NCBI GenBank assembly: GCA_046047495.1
Contig: JBJOHV010000011.1
Span: forward strand, 1 to 64,000
DNA: 64,000 nt
Source of the DNA: NORP240 sp046047495
GTDB taxonomy: Bacteria > Pseudomonadota > Gammaproteobacteria > Pseudomonadales > Pseudohongiellaceae
Direction: 5' to 3'
Within the stretch, counting starts at the first letter, position 1; every line of letters starts with the position of its first letter. The notes beneath the pieces were generated by a model, which saw nothing but the letters and a program-made list of their open reading frames with translations, had not been told where the DNA came from and did not search any database. This document shows positions 1 to 8,605 of the stretch, one piece after another. The position numbers and the translations under genes are program-made.

Positions 1-1
1 A

Positions 2-511
2 TTGGCCCTGATCGGCTGGAAGGCTGTCGGGAGGGAGCTCACGCAGCAACGTTTCGTTCTGATCGGCGCCCCCCACACCAGCAATTGGGATTTCCCTCTC
101 ATGCTGATGGTGGTGCTGAAATTGCGGCTCAAAGTTTTCTGGATGGGCAAGCATACCCTTTTCCCATTTCCCTTCGGCGGCTTCATGAAGTGGCTGGGGG
201 GCATTCCCATCGACCGCAGCCACGCCCACAACGTGGTGCAGGAAACCGTCGAACAATACCGCCGTCATCCGGACCTGGTGGTGCTGGTACCGCCGGAAGG
301 CACACGTAAGAGAGTCGAGCGATGGAAAACCGGGTTCTACCACATCGCCTGTCAGGCCCAGGTGCCGATTCTGATGGGCTATGTGGATGCCAAAACCCGG
401 GAGGCGGGTCTGGCGGACTTTTTCTATCCCAGCGGAGATATCGACAAGGACATGGCGGATATCCGCGCGTTCTATGGCAGCAAACAGGGTTTGAACCCGG
501 AAAATGCCTGA
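2..511 (+). CDS. PlsC-like acyltransferase, 5' end cut by window
   Basis: The reading frame is open at the left edge, so the N-terminus is missing; 169 residues remain. An HTSNWDF stretch near residue 25 matches the HX4D catalytic motif of glycerolipid acyltransferases, and PPEGTR near residue 97 matches the EGTR substrate-binding motif. Such enzymes move an acyl chain from acyl-CoA or acyl-ACP onto lysophosphatidate or a related acceptor at the inner membrane. The short size and the spacing between motifs resemble small stand-alone members rather than housekeeping PlsC, so the exact acceptor is unknown. It converges with the TetR gene 10 bases downstream. No terminator hairpin is visible between them. 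Confidence 0.8.
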   Translation: MALIGWKAVGRELTQQRFVLIGAPHTSNWDFPLMLMVVLKLRLKVFWMGKHTLFPFPFGGFMKWLGGIPIDRSHAHNVVQETVEQYRRHPDLVVLVPPEGTRKRVERWKTGFYHIACQAQVPILMGYVDAKTREAGLADFFYPSGDIDKDMADIRAFYGSKQGLNPENA

Positions 512-521
512 GCGGACCGGT

Positions 522-1289
522 TCAGCCCAGGGACAGCCTGTTCCAGGCCGCGGCGGGCAAGGCATGGTCCGCGTCGCAGCCCAGTGACAACAGCACATTG
601 GCCAGCACGAATCCTGCGTAATCTTCCAGACTCACTTTCATTCGCCTGAATTTCCAGCGCTTCAGATACCATTGCTGCAACATGTGGGTGGTGTTGCTGG
701 CCAGCAGTTCAAAGCGGTCACCACGAAACACACCGGTGGACAATCCCAGGCGGAACGTGTCCATCAGCATCTGATCGAACTGCAATTCCAGCTGCATGGC
801 GGTCTCCTGCTGTTCCCGCGGCAGACCCTTCACCTCCATGAAACAGAAGTAGTACCAGGGATTGAGTATCTCGCTGAGGTACAGATCCCCGTAGATGATT
901 GCCTTGAGCCGCTGCACCGCATCCAGCTCCTCGCTGGCCAGGCCGCCAATGACCCGCTCAATGTGCAGTCGCAGGACGCTCTCTATCACCGAAGCCAGTT
1001 CTTCCTTGCTGCCGATGTAGGCATAGATGCCACCCATGCTGATCCCGGTCTCGCGGCTGAGATCACGCAGACTCATGGCCTGAAAGCCCTTGGAGTTGGC
1101 CAGCTTGAAGGTGGCAGTGAAAATCTTCTCGAGGTTGGCGACGGCAATATTGACGTTCTTGATCTGCATTTTTTCACGGTGCGTCTCGAACACCGTGACC
1201 CACAGCGCCTCACCTTCCAGCGGCCAGGCACGTCGAAATGCCTCCATGGAAATCTGCCGAGGCCACTGTTTGCTGTGTTTCATCACCAT
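522..1289 (-). CDS. TetR/AcrR family transcriptional regulator
   Basis: The 255-residue protein has a TetR-type helix-turn-helix at about residues 52-100 (MSLRDLSRETGISMGGIYAYIGSK), followed by an all-helical ligand domain. The roughly 45-residue N-terminal extension before the HTH contains a tryptophan-rich WPLEGEALW segment and looks genuinely coding. A shorter start at 1169 would give a typical 215-residue TetR but has no better ribosome binding site. The ligand is unknown. It lies between the acyltransferase and the TauE-like permease and could control either, but no operator is evident in the 122 bases upstream. Confidence 0.85.
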   Translation of the reverse strand: MVMKHSKQWPRQISMEAFRRAWPLEGEALWVTVFETHREKMQIKNVNIAVANLEKIFTATFKLANSKGFQAMSLRDLSRETGISMGGIYAYIGSKEELASVIESVLRLHIERVIGGLASEELDAVQRLKAIIYGDLYLSEILNPWYYFCFMEVKGLPREQQETAMQLELQFDQMLMDTFRLGLSTGVFRGDRFELLASNTTHMLQQWYLKRWKFRRMKVSLEDYAGFVLANVLLSLGCDADHALPAAAWNRLSLG

Positions 1290-1411
1290 AAGTACAACCG
1301 CTTGCCCACGGGATTACGAGGACCAGGCCCAAGAATTGCGCTCCCTGCACCGCCCTGCCCGCGGAAGTTTAGCGTAACCCCTGGCACTAGGACAGTGCGG
1401 GCCGGGGCCGC

Positions 1412-2119
1412 TCAAATCCAGTAGGACACGATGGCCAGCACGCCGCTGACCGAGCACAGCAACAGGGAAAACAGCCGGAGATTGCGCTTCGAAATGTGGT
1501 GCCATGTGTACCTGGCCAGCCAGAAGCCCAGCAACGTGGCCGGCAACAGGGGCAGGGAGAACTGCAGTTCAAGCAAGCCGAACCGACCAATGGGAATCAG
1601 CATGGCCAGGGACATCAGACAACTGACGATGAAGAAGGCCGACAGGTTGGCGCGGATGTAATCGGCATCCTGGTGCTGCATGACCAGCGCCATGGGGGGG
1701 CCGCCGATGGAGGAACTGGTGCCCATGAAGCCGGACAGGAATCCGGCGGTGAGCAAGTGGCCCGTGGTGGGGGCCAGGGCAATGGTACGCAGACTGAGCA
1801 GCACCGCCCCCAGAACCGAGACTCCCAGCCACATGCCGAGCAGACGCTGATCGATCCACAGCAGCAACAGGGCCCCTGCCACGGAGCCCGGAATCCTGCC
1901 GATGATGGCGTATTGCAGCCCCCGCAGGGAAATGGCGCGGCGATGGCTCCAGGCATTGGCCAGGGACAGGGTGAATGCGCACACGGTTACTGGTGCGGGA
2001 ACGTAGGCAGGGTCAAGGAAATACAGTACTGGCGCTGCAATGATCGCCAGACCGAAACCAATGGAACTCTGAATGTAGGAACCCAGCAGGACTGCGGCAA
2101 CGGCGATGGCGAGTTCCAT
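1412..2119 (-). CDS. TauE/SafE family membrane permease
   Basis: The 235-residue protein is built almost wholly of hydrophobic segments, about eight predicted membrane helices. It has the family hallmark near the start, a GSYIQSSIGFGLAI stretch, and a second internal repeat with GFLSGFMGTSSSIGGPPMAL. This family exports sulfite, sulfoacetate or other small organosulfur anions, but substrate cannot be read from sequence. I chose the ATG at 2119; a GTG at 2131 is an alternative and neither has a strong ribosome binding site. It follows a rhodanese-domain gene in the same direction, which fits a sulfur theme, though an 11-bp-arm palindrome separates them. Confidence 0.85.
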   Translation of the reverse strand: MELAIAVAAVLLGSYIQSSIGFGLAIIAAPVLYFLDPAYVPAPVTVCAFTLSLANAWSHRRAISLRGLQYAIIGRIPGSVAGALLLLWIDQRLLGMWLGVSVLGAVLLSLRTIALAPTTGHLLTAGFLSGFMGTSSSIGGPPMALVMQHQDADYIRANLSAFFIVSCLMSLAMLIPIGRFGLLELQFSLPLLPATLLGFWLARYTWHHISKRNLRLFSLLLCSVSGVLAIVSYWI

Positions 2120-2140
2120 GGGAATTGGCACAAACTCTGA

Positions 2141-2163
2141 CTGCGCCGGCCTGGCCGGCGCAG
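2141..2163. other. Perfect GC-rich inverted repeat
   Basis: An 11-bp arm (CTGCGCCGGCC) is followed by one base and its exact complement. It lies between the end of the rhodanese gene and the start of the TauE-like gene. No T-run follows on either strand, so it is not a textbook terminator. It may attenuate transcription or stabilise the rhodanese mRNA end. Confidence 0.5.
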
Positions 2164-2211
2164 GTCCTGAAGGGAAGCGAACGCCGGATCAAACCGGCCC
2201 CGGGGCAGGTC

Positions 2212-2556
2212 CTATTGCTTCTGTTTGGCCACGATGGCTTCGTAACCGCCCTCGTTCACCACATCCTGGTAGCCCATCTCCATGAGGATTTCCAGGGCCA
2301 TGCCGGCGCGGGTTCCGCTGCGGCAGTACAAATGGATCGGTGTATTGGTGTCAGGCACCAGGGCAGCGATCCGGTCAGCAATCTCGGTGTGGGGAATGTT
2401 TACGGCCCCTTCCAGGTATCCGGAATTGAATTCTTCCACGGTGCGCACATCGATCCAGACTCCTTCCTTTTCATCCTCGGCACTGAACCCAGCCTGGGCG
2501 GCTACCATGGCAAGCAGCATGAAAACCAGACGGTACGCCAACTTGTTGAATTGCAT
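2212..2556 (-). CDS. Exported single-domain rhodanese-like protein
   Basis: The 114-residue product starts with a signal peptide (MQFNKLAYRLVFMLLAMVAAQAG) and continues as one rhodanese domain. The active-site loop reads HLYCRSGTRAG, with the catalytic cysteine in the normal place. This family transfers sulfane sulfur to thiol acceptors; periplasmic single-domain members resemble GlpE/PspE. The ATG at 2556 is preceded by AGGAG at 8 bases, which decides the start over the longer open frame that would run into purU. It is transcribed in the same direction as purU upstream and the TauE-like permease downstream. Confidence 0.88.
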   Translation of the reverse strand: MQFNKLAYRLVFMLLAMVAAQAGFSAEDEKEGVWIDVRTVEEFNSGYLEGAVNIPHTEIADRIAALVPDTNTPIHLYCRSGTRAGMALEILMEMGYQDVVNEGGYEAIVAKQKQ

Positions 2557-2612
2557 AGATTTGACTCCTGACAAGGGATTTTTTACCGGGGCAAATAGTA
2601 CTGAGTTTTTGA

Positions 2613-3482
2613 CTATTTGAATACTACCGTCTTGTTGCCGTTGACGATGATGCGGTGCTCGCAGTGCCATTTGACGGCCCTCGCAAAGGCGGCACATTCC
2701 GCATCACGGCCGATCTGCACCAGCTCTTCGATGTCGAAATTGTGATCAATTTTTTCCACGGCCTGCTCGATGATGGGACCTTCGTCCAGTTCGGTGGTGA
2801 CGTAATGGGCCGTGGCACCGATGACCTTCACCCCACGCATATAGGCCTGCCGGTAGGGGTTGGCGCCTTTGAAGCCGGGCAGGAACGAGTGGTGTATGTT
2901 GATGGCCCGCCCCTTCAGCACCTGGCACATTTTCGGCGACAGGATCTGCATGTAGCGGGCCAGTGCAAACAAATCCACCCGTTGCTCTTCGATGATGGCG
3001 AGGATGCGCTCTTCCTGTTCCGCCTTGTTGTCGGGAGTCACCGGCAGATAGTGATAGGGCAGACCATACCAGTCGGTCATTTTGGCCATGTCCCGGTGAT
3101 TGGACACCACGCCGACGATCTCGGCCGGCAGTACGCCGCTTTCCCAGCGATGCAGAATGTCGTTGAGACAGTGGCCGTGCTGGGAGACCGCCACGAGGAT
3201 GCGGGTCCTGCGTCGCAGATCAAAGAACGACCACTCCATGCCGAACTGTCCCGCAATATCGGCAAAGTCCCTGTCCAGGGTCTCGCTGCCCGGCAGATCA
3301 CCCAGATATTCCTCGAACTCCACCCGCATGAAGAAGCGATCGATGACCGGGTCCCGGTGCTGGGCAGCGTCGCTGATGGTGGCACCGCGCTGGAACAGGA
3401 AGTCGCTGACGGCGCGCACGATGCCATTCGCTTCCGGGCAGGATACGGTCAGAACGAATCGATTGCGCTGAGTTTTTTCCAT
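2613..3482 (-). CDS. purU: Formyltetrahydrofolate deformylase
   Basis: The 289-residue protein has an N-terminal ACT domain (about residues 7-85) and a C-terminal formyltransferase fold. The hydrolase Asn-His pair is visible in INIHHSFLPGF and the Asp in DEGPIIEQ. It releases formate and tetrahydrofolate from 10-formyl-THF and so balances one-carbon pools. The ATG at 3482 gives the usual family length; an in-frame ATG at 3503 would add seven residues. folD, which makes 10-formyl-THF, lies about 660 bases away on the other strand, so two linked one-carbon enzymes flank the glyoxalase gene. Confidence 0.93.
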   Translation of the reverse strand: MEKTQRNRFVLTVSCPEANGIVRAVSDFLFQRGATISDAAQHRDPVIDRFFMRVEFEEYLGDLPGSETLDRDFADIAGQFGMEWSFFDLRRRTRILVAVSQHGHCLNDILHRWESGVLPAEIVGVVSNHRDMAKMTDWYGLPYHYLPVTPDNKAEQEERILAIIEEQRVDLFALARYMQILSPKMCQVLKGRAINIHHSFLPGFKGANPYRQAYMRGVKVIGATAHYVTTELDEGPIIEQAVEKIDHNFDIEELVQIGRDAECAAFARAVKWHCEHRIIVNGNKTVVFK

Positions 3483-3585
3483 GGTCTGCGGATTGCCCCC
3501 CATTGAGGGCGCGCATGATAGCATTATCCCAGGGAGCCGGGCAGGCAGGGGGCTCGGCATCATTCTCATCACGAGGCGAATCACG

Positions 3586-4005
3586 ATGCGCTATCTGCAC
3601 ACCATGGTCCGGGTCAGCGACCTGGATGCTTCACTGGATTTTTACTGCAACAAGCTCGGGCTGCAGCAGCTGCGGCGGGTGGACCATGAACAGGGCCGTT
3701 TCACCCTGGTGTTTCTGGCTGCGGCGGACACCCCCGATGCCCAGCTGGAGCTGACCTATAACTGGGATCCGGAACACTACAGTGGCGGCCGCAACTTCGG
3801 CCACCTGGCCTTTCAGGTGGACGACATCTATGCCACCTGCCAGCGCCTGCTGGAACAGGGTGTCACCATCAATCGACCGCCCCGGGACGGGCGCATGGCA
3901 TTCGTGCGCTCCCCTGACGCAATCTCCATCGAGTTGCTTCAGGCTGGAGCGGCCCTGCCCCCGGCGGAACCCTGGGCCAGCATGCCTAACACAGGTTCCT
4001 GGTAG
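3586..4005 (+). CDS. gloA: Lactoylglutathione lyase (glyoxalase I)
   Basis: The 139-residue protein is a single-chain glyoxalase I of the VOC fold with two beta-alpha-beta-beta-beta modules. Likely metal ligands sit at His5 (LHTMVRV), Glu near residue 56 (QLELTYNW), His near residue 73 (FGHLAF) and Glu near residue 121 (SIELLQ). It converts the methylglyoxal-glutathione hemithioacetal to lactoylglutathione. The start at 3586 is preceded by GAGG nine bases upstream. It is divergent from purU and followed by 135 bases before folD. A C-terminal PPAEPWASMPNTGSW tail is typical of proteobacterial GloA. Confidence 0.92.
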   Translation: MRYLHTMVRVSDLDASLDFYCNKLGLQQLRRVDHEQGRFTLVFLAAADTPDAQLELTYNWDPEHYSGGRNFGHLAFQVDDIYATCQRLLEQGVTINRPPRDGRMAFVRSPDAISIELLQAGAALPPAEPWASMPNTGSW

Positions 4006-4140
4006 ATACCGAACCGTCGGATAAAGAGGTCGACCGGCAGGTTGAGCGCCGTCGGCAGCTCGATTATCATAGCGCGCCATTTACACCCGACCCACGACCG
4101 GCAGTCTTATCAAGCCACGGTCAACCAGGGGAAACCAGCC

Positions 4141-5019
4141 ATGCAAATCCTTGACGGCAAGACGATATCCGAACAAATCCGGCAGGAAGTTGCCGTATCG
4201 GTAAAACAGCTGCTTGCAGCCGGTGCACAGCCGCCCCATCTGGTGGCGGTGTTGGTGGGCAACGACGGGGCCAGTGAGACCTATGTAGCCAATAAGGTGC
4301 GCGACTGCGAGGAAGTGGGATTCCGCTCTACGGTGATCCGCATGGACGCCCTGGTGTCCGAGGCCGAGTTGCTGGCCAAGGTGGATGAGCTCAATCGTGA
4401 TCCGGACATCGACGGCTTCATCGTGCAACTGCCCCTGCCCCGCCATATCGATGAACACAGGGTGACCCTGGCCATCGACCCCGGCAAGGACGTGGATGGC
4501 TTCTGCCCCCAGAATGTCGGCAGCCTGTGTCTGGGACTGCCTGCTTTCGTTTCGGCAACCCCCAACGGCATCATGGAATTGCTGGCACGCTACGGCATAG
4601 CCACCGAAGGCAAGCATTGTGTGGTACTGGGTCGCAGCAATATCGTGGGAACCCCCATGGCCATTCTGCTGTCCCGCAACAGCAATCCGGGCAATTGCAC
4701 GGTCACCCTGGTTCATAGTCGCAGTCATGACATCCCGGCCTTGTGCCGCAGTGCCGACATCCTTGTTGCCGCGGTGGGCAAACCCGGCTATGTCACAGCC
4801 GACATGGTCAAGCCCGGTGCCGTGGTGATCGACGTGGGCATCACCCGTGTGGCCGATGCCAGCCGCCCCAGCGGTTTCCGCCTGGCGGGCGATGTGGACT
4901 TCGAGCAGGTCAAGGACAAATGCGCCGCCATTACGCCCGTTCCCGGCGGAGTTGGCCCCATGACACGGGCATCACTCCTGCAGAACACCCTCAAAGCCCG
5001 GCAACGACGCCAAGGATAG
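4141..5019 (+). CDS. folD: Bifunctional methylene-THF dehydrogenase / methenyl-THF cyclohydrolase
   Basis: The 292-residue protein carries FolD signatures: a YVANKVRDCEEVG segment with the catalytic Lys, a DGFIVQLPLP stretch, PCTPNG-like SATPNGIMELL, the Rossmann loop VVLGRSNIVGTPMA, and the closing TPVPGGVGPMTRASLL. It interconverts methylene-, methenyl- and 10-formyl-tetrahydrofolate in the cytosol. The SATPNG variant replaces the usual PCTP, so the family Cys is absent. The ATG at 4141 gives normal length. It ends four bases before the aminotransferase start, suggesting an operon. Confidence 0.95.
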   Translation: MQILDGKTISEQIRQEVAVSVKQLLAAGAQPPHLVAVLVGNDGASETYVANKVRDCEEVGFRSTVIRMDALVSEAELLAKVDELNRDPDIDGFIVQLPLPRHIDEHRVTLAIDPGKDVDGFCPQNVGSLCLGLPAFVSATPNGIMELLARYGIATEGKHCVVLGRSNIVGTPMAILLSRNSNPGNCTVTLVHSRSHDIPALCRSADILVAAVGKPGYVTADMVKPGAVVIDVGITRVADASRPSGFRLAGDVDFEQVKDKCAAITPVPGGVGPMTRASLLQNTLKARQRRQG

Positions 5020-5023
5020 AACC

Positions 5024-6214
5024 ATGTTTCAAACCCTGACTACCCTCAATGCCGATCCCATTCTTGGCCTGCTGGCGGCCTTTCGCAGCGACCCCAATCC
5101 CCGCAAGATCGATCTGGGTATAGGCGTGTACAAGGACGAAAATGGCGATACGCCCGTGATGGCCGCAGTCAAGGAGGCGGAGCGCCGCCTGCTGGCCAGC
5201 CAGCACAGCAAATCCTATGTCGGGCCGGCGGGTGCCGCCGGCTACAACCAGGCAGTAGCGTCTCTGCTGTTTGGCGACGATCTCTTGGCAAGCCTCGGTC
5301 AGCGGCGCTGCACGGTACAGACCCCGGGTGGTTGTGGCGGCCTGCGCATCGCAGCGGAGTTCATCCGCAAGGCCAATCCCGCAGCCCGGGTCTGGGTCAG
5401 CGATCCCACCTGGCCCAATCATGTGCCTCTGCTGGGTGCCGCCGGACTACAGATCAAGAACTATCCCTATTACGACTACCAGCAGCACGACATCCGCTTT
5501 GAGGCCATGATCGATGCCCTGCAGGAGGCCAGCGCCGATGATGTGGTACTGCTCCACGGCTGTTGCCACAATCCCTGCGGCGCCGATCTGAGTCAGACCC
5601 AATGGCAAGGCATCAGGGACCTGGCTGTGGACAGGGGATTTACCGTGTTCATCGACCTGGCTTATCAGGGCCTGGGCGACGGTCTGGTGGAGGACGTGTA
5701 CGGCGTACGATTGCTGGCCCAATCCCTGCCGGAGCTCATCGTGGTTAGCTCCTGCTCGAAAAACTTCGGACTCTACCGCGAGCGGGTCGGTGCCCTTACG
5801 GTGATCAGCGCCGCGGCCTCCGGATTTGCCGCGGTGTCCAGTCAACTGGCGGCCGTGGCCCGCGCCAACTATTCCATGCCGCCGGATCATGGTGCAGCCG
5901 TGGTGGAGATGATCCTGGCGGACCCTGAGCTTTATCAGAAATGGGATGCCGAGCTCACGGTCATGCGCAACCGGATCAACCAGTTGCGGGTGGCCCTGGT
6001 GGACAAGCTACGCACCCGGGGAATTGCCCGGGACTTCAGTTTCATTCAACGGGAAAAGGGGATGTTTTCCTTCCTGGGGGTCAGCGTGGAACAGGTCCAT
6101 GCACTGATCAATGACTACAGCATCTACCTCGTGGATTCGGGCCGGATCAACGTGGCCGGAATCAACGATCGGAATATCGATTACCTGGTGGACAGTCTCG
6201 CCAAGGTCCTGTGA
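5024..6214 (+). CDS. Aromatic/aspartate aminotransferase (class I, PLP)
   Basis: The 396-residue protein matches the AspC/TyrB branch. It shows DLGIGVYKDENG at the N-terminus, HGCCHNPCGADLSQTQW, the Asp-Tyr pair FIDLAYQGLGDG, and SSCSKNFGLYRERVGAL with the PLP lysine. It transfers amino groups between aspartate, tyrosine or phenylalanine and 2-oxoglutarate. Substrate preference between AspC and TyrB cannot be decided by eye. The ATG is four bases after the folD stop, with AGGATAG before it. DAHP synthase lies nearby on the other strand, which weakly favours an aromatic role. Confidence 0.92.
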   Translation: MFQTLTTLNADPILGLLAAFRSDPNPRKIDLGIGVYKDENGDTPVMAAVKEAERRLLASQHSKSYVGPAGAAGYNQAVASLLFGDDLLASLGQRRCTVQTPGGCGGLRIAAEFIRKANPAARVWVSDPTWPNHVPLLGAAGLQIKNYPYYDYQQHDIRFEAMIDALQEASADDVVLLHGCCHNPCGADLSQTQWQGIRDLAVDRGFTVFIDLAYQGLGDGLVEDVYGVRLLAQSLPELIVVSSCSKNFGLYRERVGALTVISAAASGFAAVSSQLAAVARANYSMPPDHGAAVVEMILADPELYQKWDAELTVMRNRINQLRVALVDKLRTRGIARDFSFIQREKGMFSFLGVSVEQVHALINDYSIYLVDSGRINVAGINDRNIDYLVDSLAKVL

Positions 6215-6655
6215 TCAGACCCGAACAGCCATCACATCACTGTCGATGCCCTGCAGGACGCAGTTGGTGGTGGCGCCGGGCAGATTGAGCCAGCCCCCCT
6301 GCTTGCAATGGCTGCCCACGATGACAAGATCCGCCTCAATATCATGGGCCAGCTTCTTGATCTGATGGGCCGGCTCCCCGCAGACGACGAACATGCGGTC
6401 GCCCTCGATCCGGAACTGATTCCTTCTCAACAGTTCGTTGAGTCGCATGACCGCATGATCACGCAACTGACGCGCCTGGGCGTCCCGCAACCAGTCACTA
6501 CCCGCCAAAAAAGTGTCATACATGCCATTTTTTATGACATGAACTATATGCACACCGTCCATGTTGTCTCTGCATAAACGGGCCACCCGGTTCAGCAACA
6601 CTTCGGAATCAGGACCCAGATCAATCGCCAGCAGCAGTTTATTGAATATCGCCAT
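6215..6655 (-). CDS. Universal stress protein (UspA family)
   Basis: The 146-residue protein is a single Usp domain. It opens with KLLLAIDLGPDSE, has the ADLVIVGSH strand, and retains a nucleotide-binding GSHCKQGGWLNLPGATT loop, a variant of G-2X-G-9X-G(S/T). Members bind ATP and dampen stress responses; the specific partner is unknown. GGAG lies nine bases before the ATG at 6655, favouring it over the GTG at 6661. The stop codon directly abuts the end of the convergent aminotransferase gene, with no space for a separate terminator. Confidence 0.88.
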   Translation of the reverse strand: MAIFNKLLLAIDLGPDSEVLLNRVARLCRDNMDGVHIVHVIKNGMYDTFLAGSDWLRDAQARQLRDHAVMRLNELLRRNQFRIEGDRMFVVCGEPAHQIKKLAHDIEADLVIVGSHCKQGGWLNLPGATTNCVLQGIDSDVMAVRV

Positions 6656-6729
6656 GACCACGCACTCCGGCTTCTTATGGGCCAGAATTATGCGCCGGGG
6701 TCCCTACGCCCCTCTTGATCTACATCAAC

Positions 6730-7806
6730 CTAGGATTTTCTTGCCTGCAGCGGTTGGCGGATACCTTCAGCAAAGCCACGCAGCAGCCGCTCAGTCGCCT
6801 CCCAGCCGAGGCAGGCATCGGTGATGGAAACGCCATAACGGATCTCCTCGAGGTCATCCGGTATCGGTTGATTGCCTTCCATCAGATTGCTTTCCAGCAT
6901 CACGCCGATGATGGATTGATTGCCGGCGACAATCTGCCGACCGATGTCATCCAATACCTCAGCCTGCTTCTGGAAATCCTTCTGCGAATTGCCGTGACTG
7001 CAATCGATCATGATATTGACCGGCAGTCCCGCCTTGCGCAACTCCTCCTCGCAGGCGGTCACGCTGAATGTGTCAAAGTTGGGTGACTTGCCCCCTCTCA
7101 GTATCACATGACAATGGGGGTTGCCTTCCGTTCGGAATACCGCCACCTTGCCTGCCTCCGTCACACTGATAAAGCTGTGGGGCGCGGACGCGGAGCGTAT
7201 GGCATTCACCGCCACGGACAGGCTGCCATCCACGTTGTTCTTGAAACCCACGGCGGATGAGATGCCGCTGGCCAGCTTTCGATGGGTCGGAGATTCGGTG
7301 GTGCGCGCTCCGATGGCAGTCCAGGTCACCAGGTCCTGCAGGTACTGAGGGGATATCAGGTCCAGCGCCTCGACGGCGATCGGCAGCCCTATGGCCGCAA
7401 TCGCCAGCATGAGTTGACGCCCGGTATGCAAACCCTGATCGATGCGATGGGTGCCATCCAGATGGGGATCGTAAATCAGGCCTTCCCAGCCCACCGACGT
7501 ACGGGGCTTCTCGAAATACACCCGCATGATGATCAGCAGGGAGTCCTGCAACTCGATTGCCAGCGGTTGCAGGCGCCGGGCATACTCCAGCGCCTCCTCT
7601 GTATTGTGAATTGAACACGGTCCCACCACCACGATCAGGCGGGGATCCTTGCGATCCAGCACCGCCTTCACCTGGCGATGGCCGTCGAGGACTGTCTGCA
7701 ATGCCTCACCGGTGAGCGGCAGCTCATCCTTCAGCTCACCCGGCGTCGGCAGCTCGTCGTAGCCGATGATGTGCAGATTGTCGATTTCTTTTACACGCTT
7801 GCTCAT
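6730..7806 (-). CDS. 3-deoxy-7-phosphoheptulonate synthase (DAHP synthase, type I)
   Basis: The 358-residue protein is an AroF/G/H-type enzyme that condenses phosphoenolpyruvate and erythrose-4-phosphate in the first shikimate step. Visible signatures are VVVGPCSIHN, RVYFEKPRTSVGWEGLIYDP, IGARTTESPTHR and MIDCSHGNSQKD, covering PEP and metal ligands. The N-terminal segment present here is where Phe/Tyr/Trp feedback binding occurs in the family, but the effector cannot be read. The ATG at 7806 has GGAG six bases upstream, which excludes a nine-residue longer start. Confidence 0.94.
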   Translation of the reverse strand: MSKRVKEIDNLHIIGYDELPTPGELKDELPLTGEALQTVLDGHRQVKAVLDRKDPRLIVVVGPCSIHNTEEALEYARRLQPLAIELQDSLLIIMRVYFEKPRTSVGWEGLIYDPHLDGTHRIDQGLHTGRQLMLAIAAIGLPIAVEALDLISPQYLQDLVTWTAIGARTTESPTHRKLASGISSAVGFKNNVDGSLSVAVNAIRSASAPHSFISVTEAGKVAVFRTEGNPHCHVILRGGKSPNFDTFSVTACEEELRKAGLPVNIMIDCSHGNSQKDFQKQAEVLDDIGRQIVAGNQSIIGVMLESNLMEGNQPIPDDLEEIRYGVSITDACLGWEATERLLRGFAEGIRQPLQARKS

Positions 7807-7852
7807 GGGGGTCTCCAAACCAGAGCGGGGCATTATGCGTCAGCTGGTGGCG

Positions 7853-8605
7853 CTAATCCAGAAGCAACCACCACACAAGCAGGAAACCCGCCACACCGGT
7901 CACCACGCCCAGCAACAGACTGAGCCTGTCCTCGCGGGTACGCACCGTAGCGCGTCGATGCCAGCGCCGATCCACCGGCCTGAGAATGGCCTGCTCCAGT
8001 TTTTCATAGTCAGCCAGGCTCAACGGGCGCTCGGGTTGCGGTTGGGCAGCGGCAATGGCATGGGAGAGCTGATCGGCATGCAATGCCGCCTGGCGCCTCT
8101 CCGCACGGCGACGAGTGATGGGCGTCAGCAGCGGCCCCGCAGTCACTTCGTCGCCCGCAGCCGCGCTGCGCCCACTGTGGCCGGTGCCATTCAGCAATGC
8201 CAGCGCGGCGGTGTAGGCCTTGGAACCTGTCGAGCAGACGCAGTCTCGACGATTGGCCTGGGTGGCAAACTGTAACAATCGATAGCGGGCACGACGATTG
8301 CTCAGCACGGAGGCCAGGGAATTGCGCACTGGCACTGGCTCCAACAGCGCCGCCGCCAGAGACTGCTGGGTCGCGGCATCCAGACCGCTGTCTTCCGGTG
8401 ACTGCCAGTCGGCCCCCTTGTGATGGCGCCAGACGCTCAGCAAGAACCAGCGTGCCTGTTCCAGGAACTTGCGGTCACCGAGAGCCAGCTCCAGCTGGCG
8501 GATGACATCATCGATACCGGCACTCGCCGGCACATCGACACCCAGATTGCGAAGCAACTGCAGTTGATTGTCGTCCGCCCGCAATTCCGTATGAACCTGG
8601 GTCAT
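7853..8605 (-). CDS. Unknown protein with C-terminal membrane anchor
   Basis: I do not recognise this 250-residue protein. It has a soluble, helical, Arg/Gln/Leu-rich body and one strongly hydrophobic segment at the very C-terminus (LSLLLGVVTGVAGFLLVWWLLLD), consistent with a tail anchor. There is no signal peptide. A pair of cysteines (DCVCSTGSKAY) sits near residue 125. The ATG overlaps the stop of the exported hydrolase by four bases (ATGA), so the two are translationally coupled and probably work together. GGAG lies eight bases before the start. Confidence 0.75.
   Translation of the reverse strand: MTQVHTELRADDNQLQLLRNLGVDVPASAGIDDVIRQLELALGDRKFLEQARWFLLSVWRHHKGADWQSPEDSGLDAATQQSLAAALLEPVPVRNSLASVLSNRRARYRLLQFATQANRRDCVCSTGSKAYTAALALLNGTGHSGRSAAAGDEVTAGPLLTPITRRRAERRQAALHADQLSHAIAAAQPQPERPLSLADYEKLEQAILRPVDRRWHRRATVRTREDRLSLLLGVVTGVAGFLLVWWLLLD

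Noticed and set aside
2141..2163. Rho-independent terminator for the rhodanese gene
   Set aside because: The hairpin is perfect but no T-run follows on the minus strand, so it is listed only as an inverted repeat.
3631..4080. 149-residue minus-strand frame opposite gloA
   Set aside because: Opposes a well-supported glyoxalase gene and lacks any recognisable domain.
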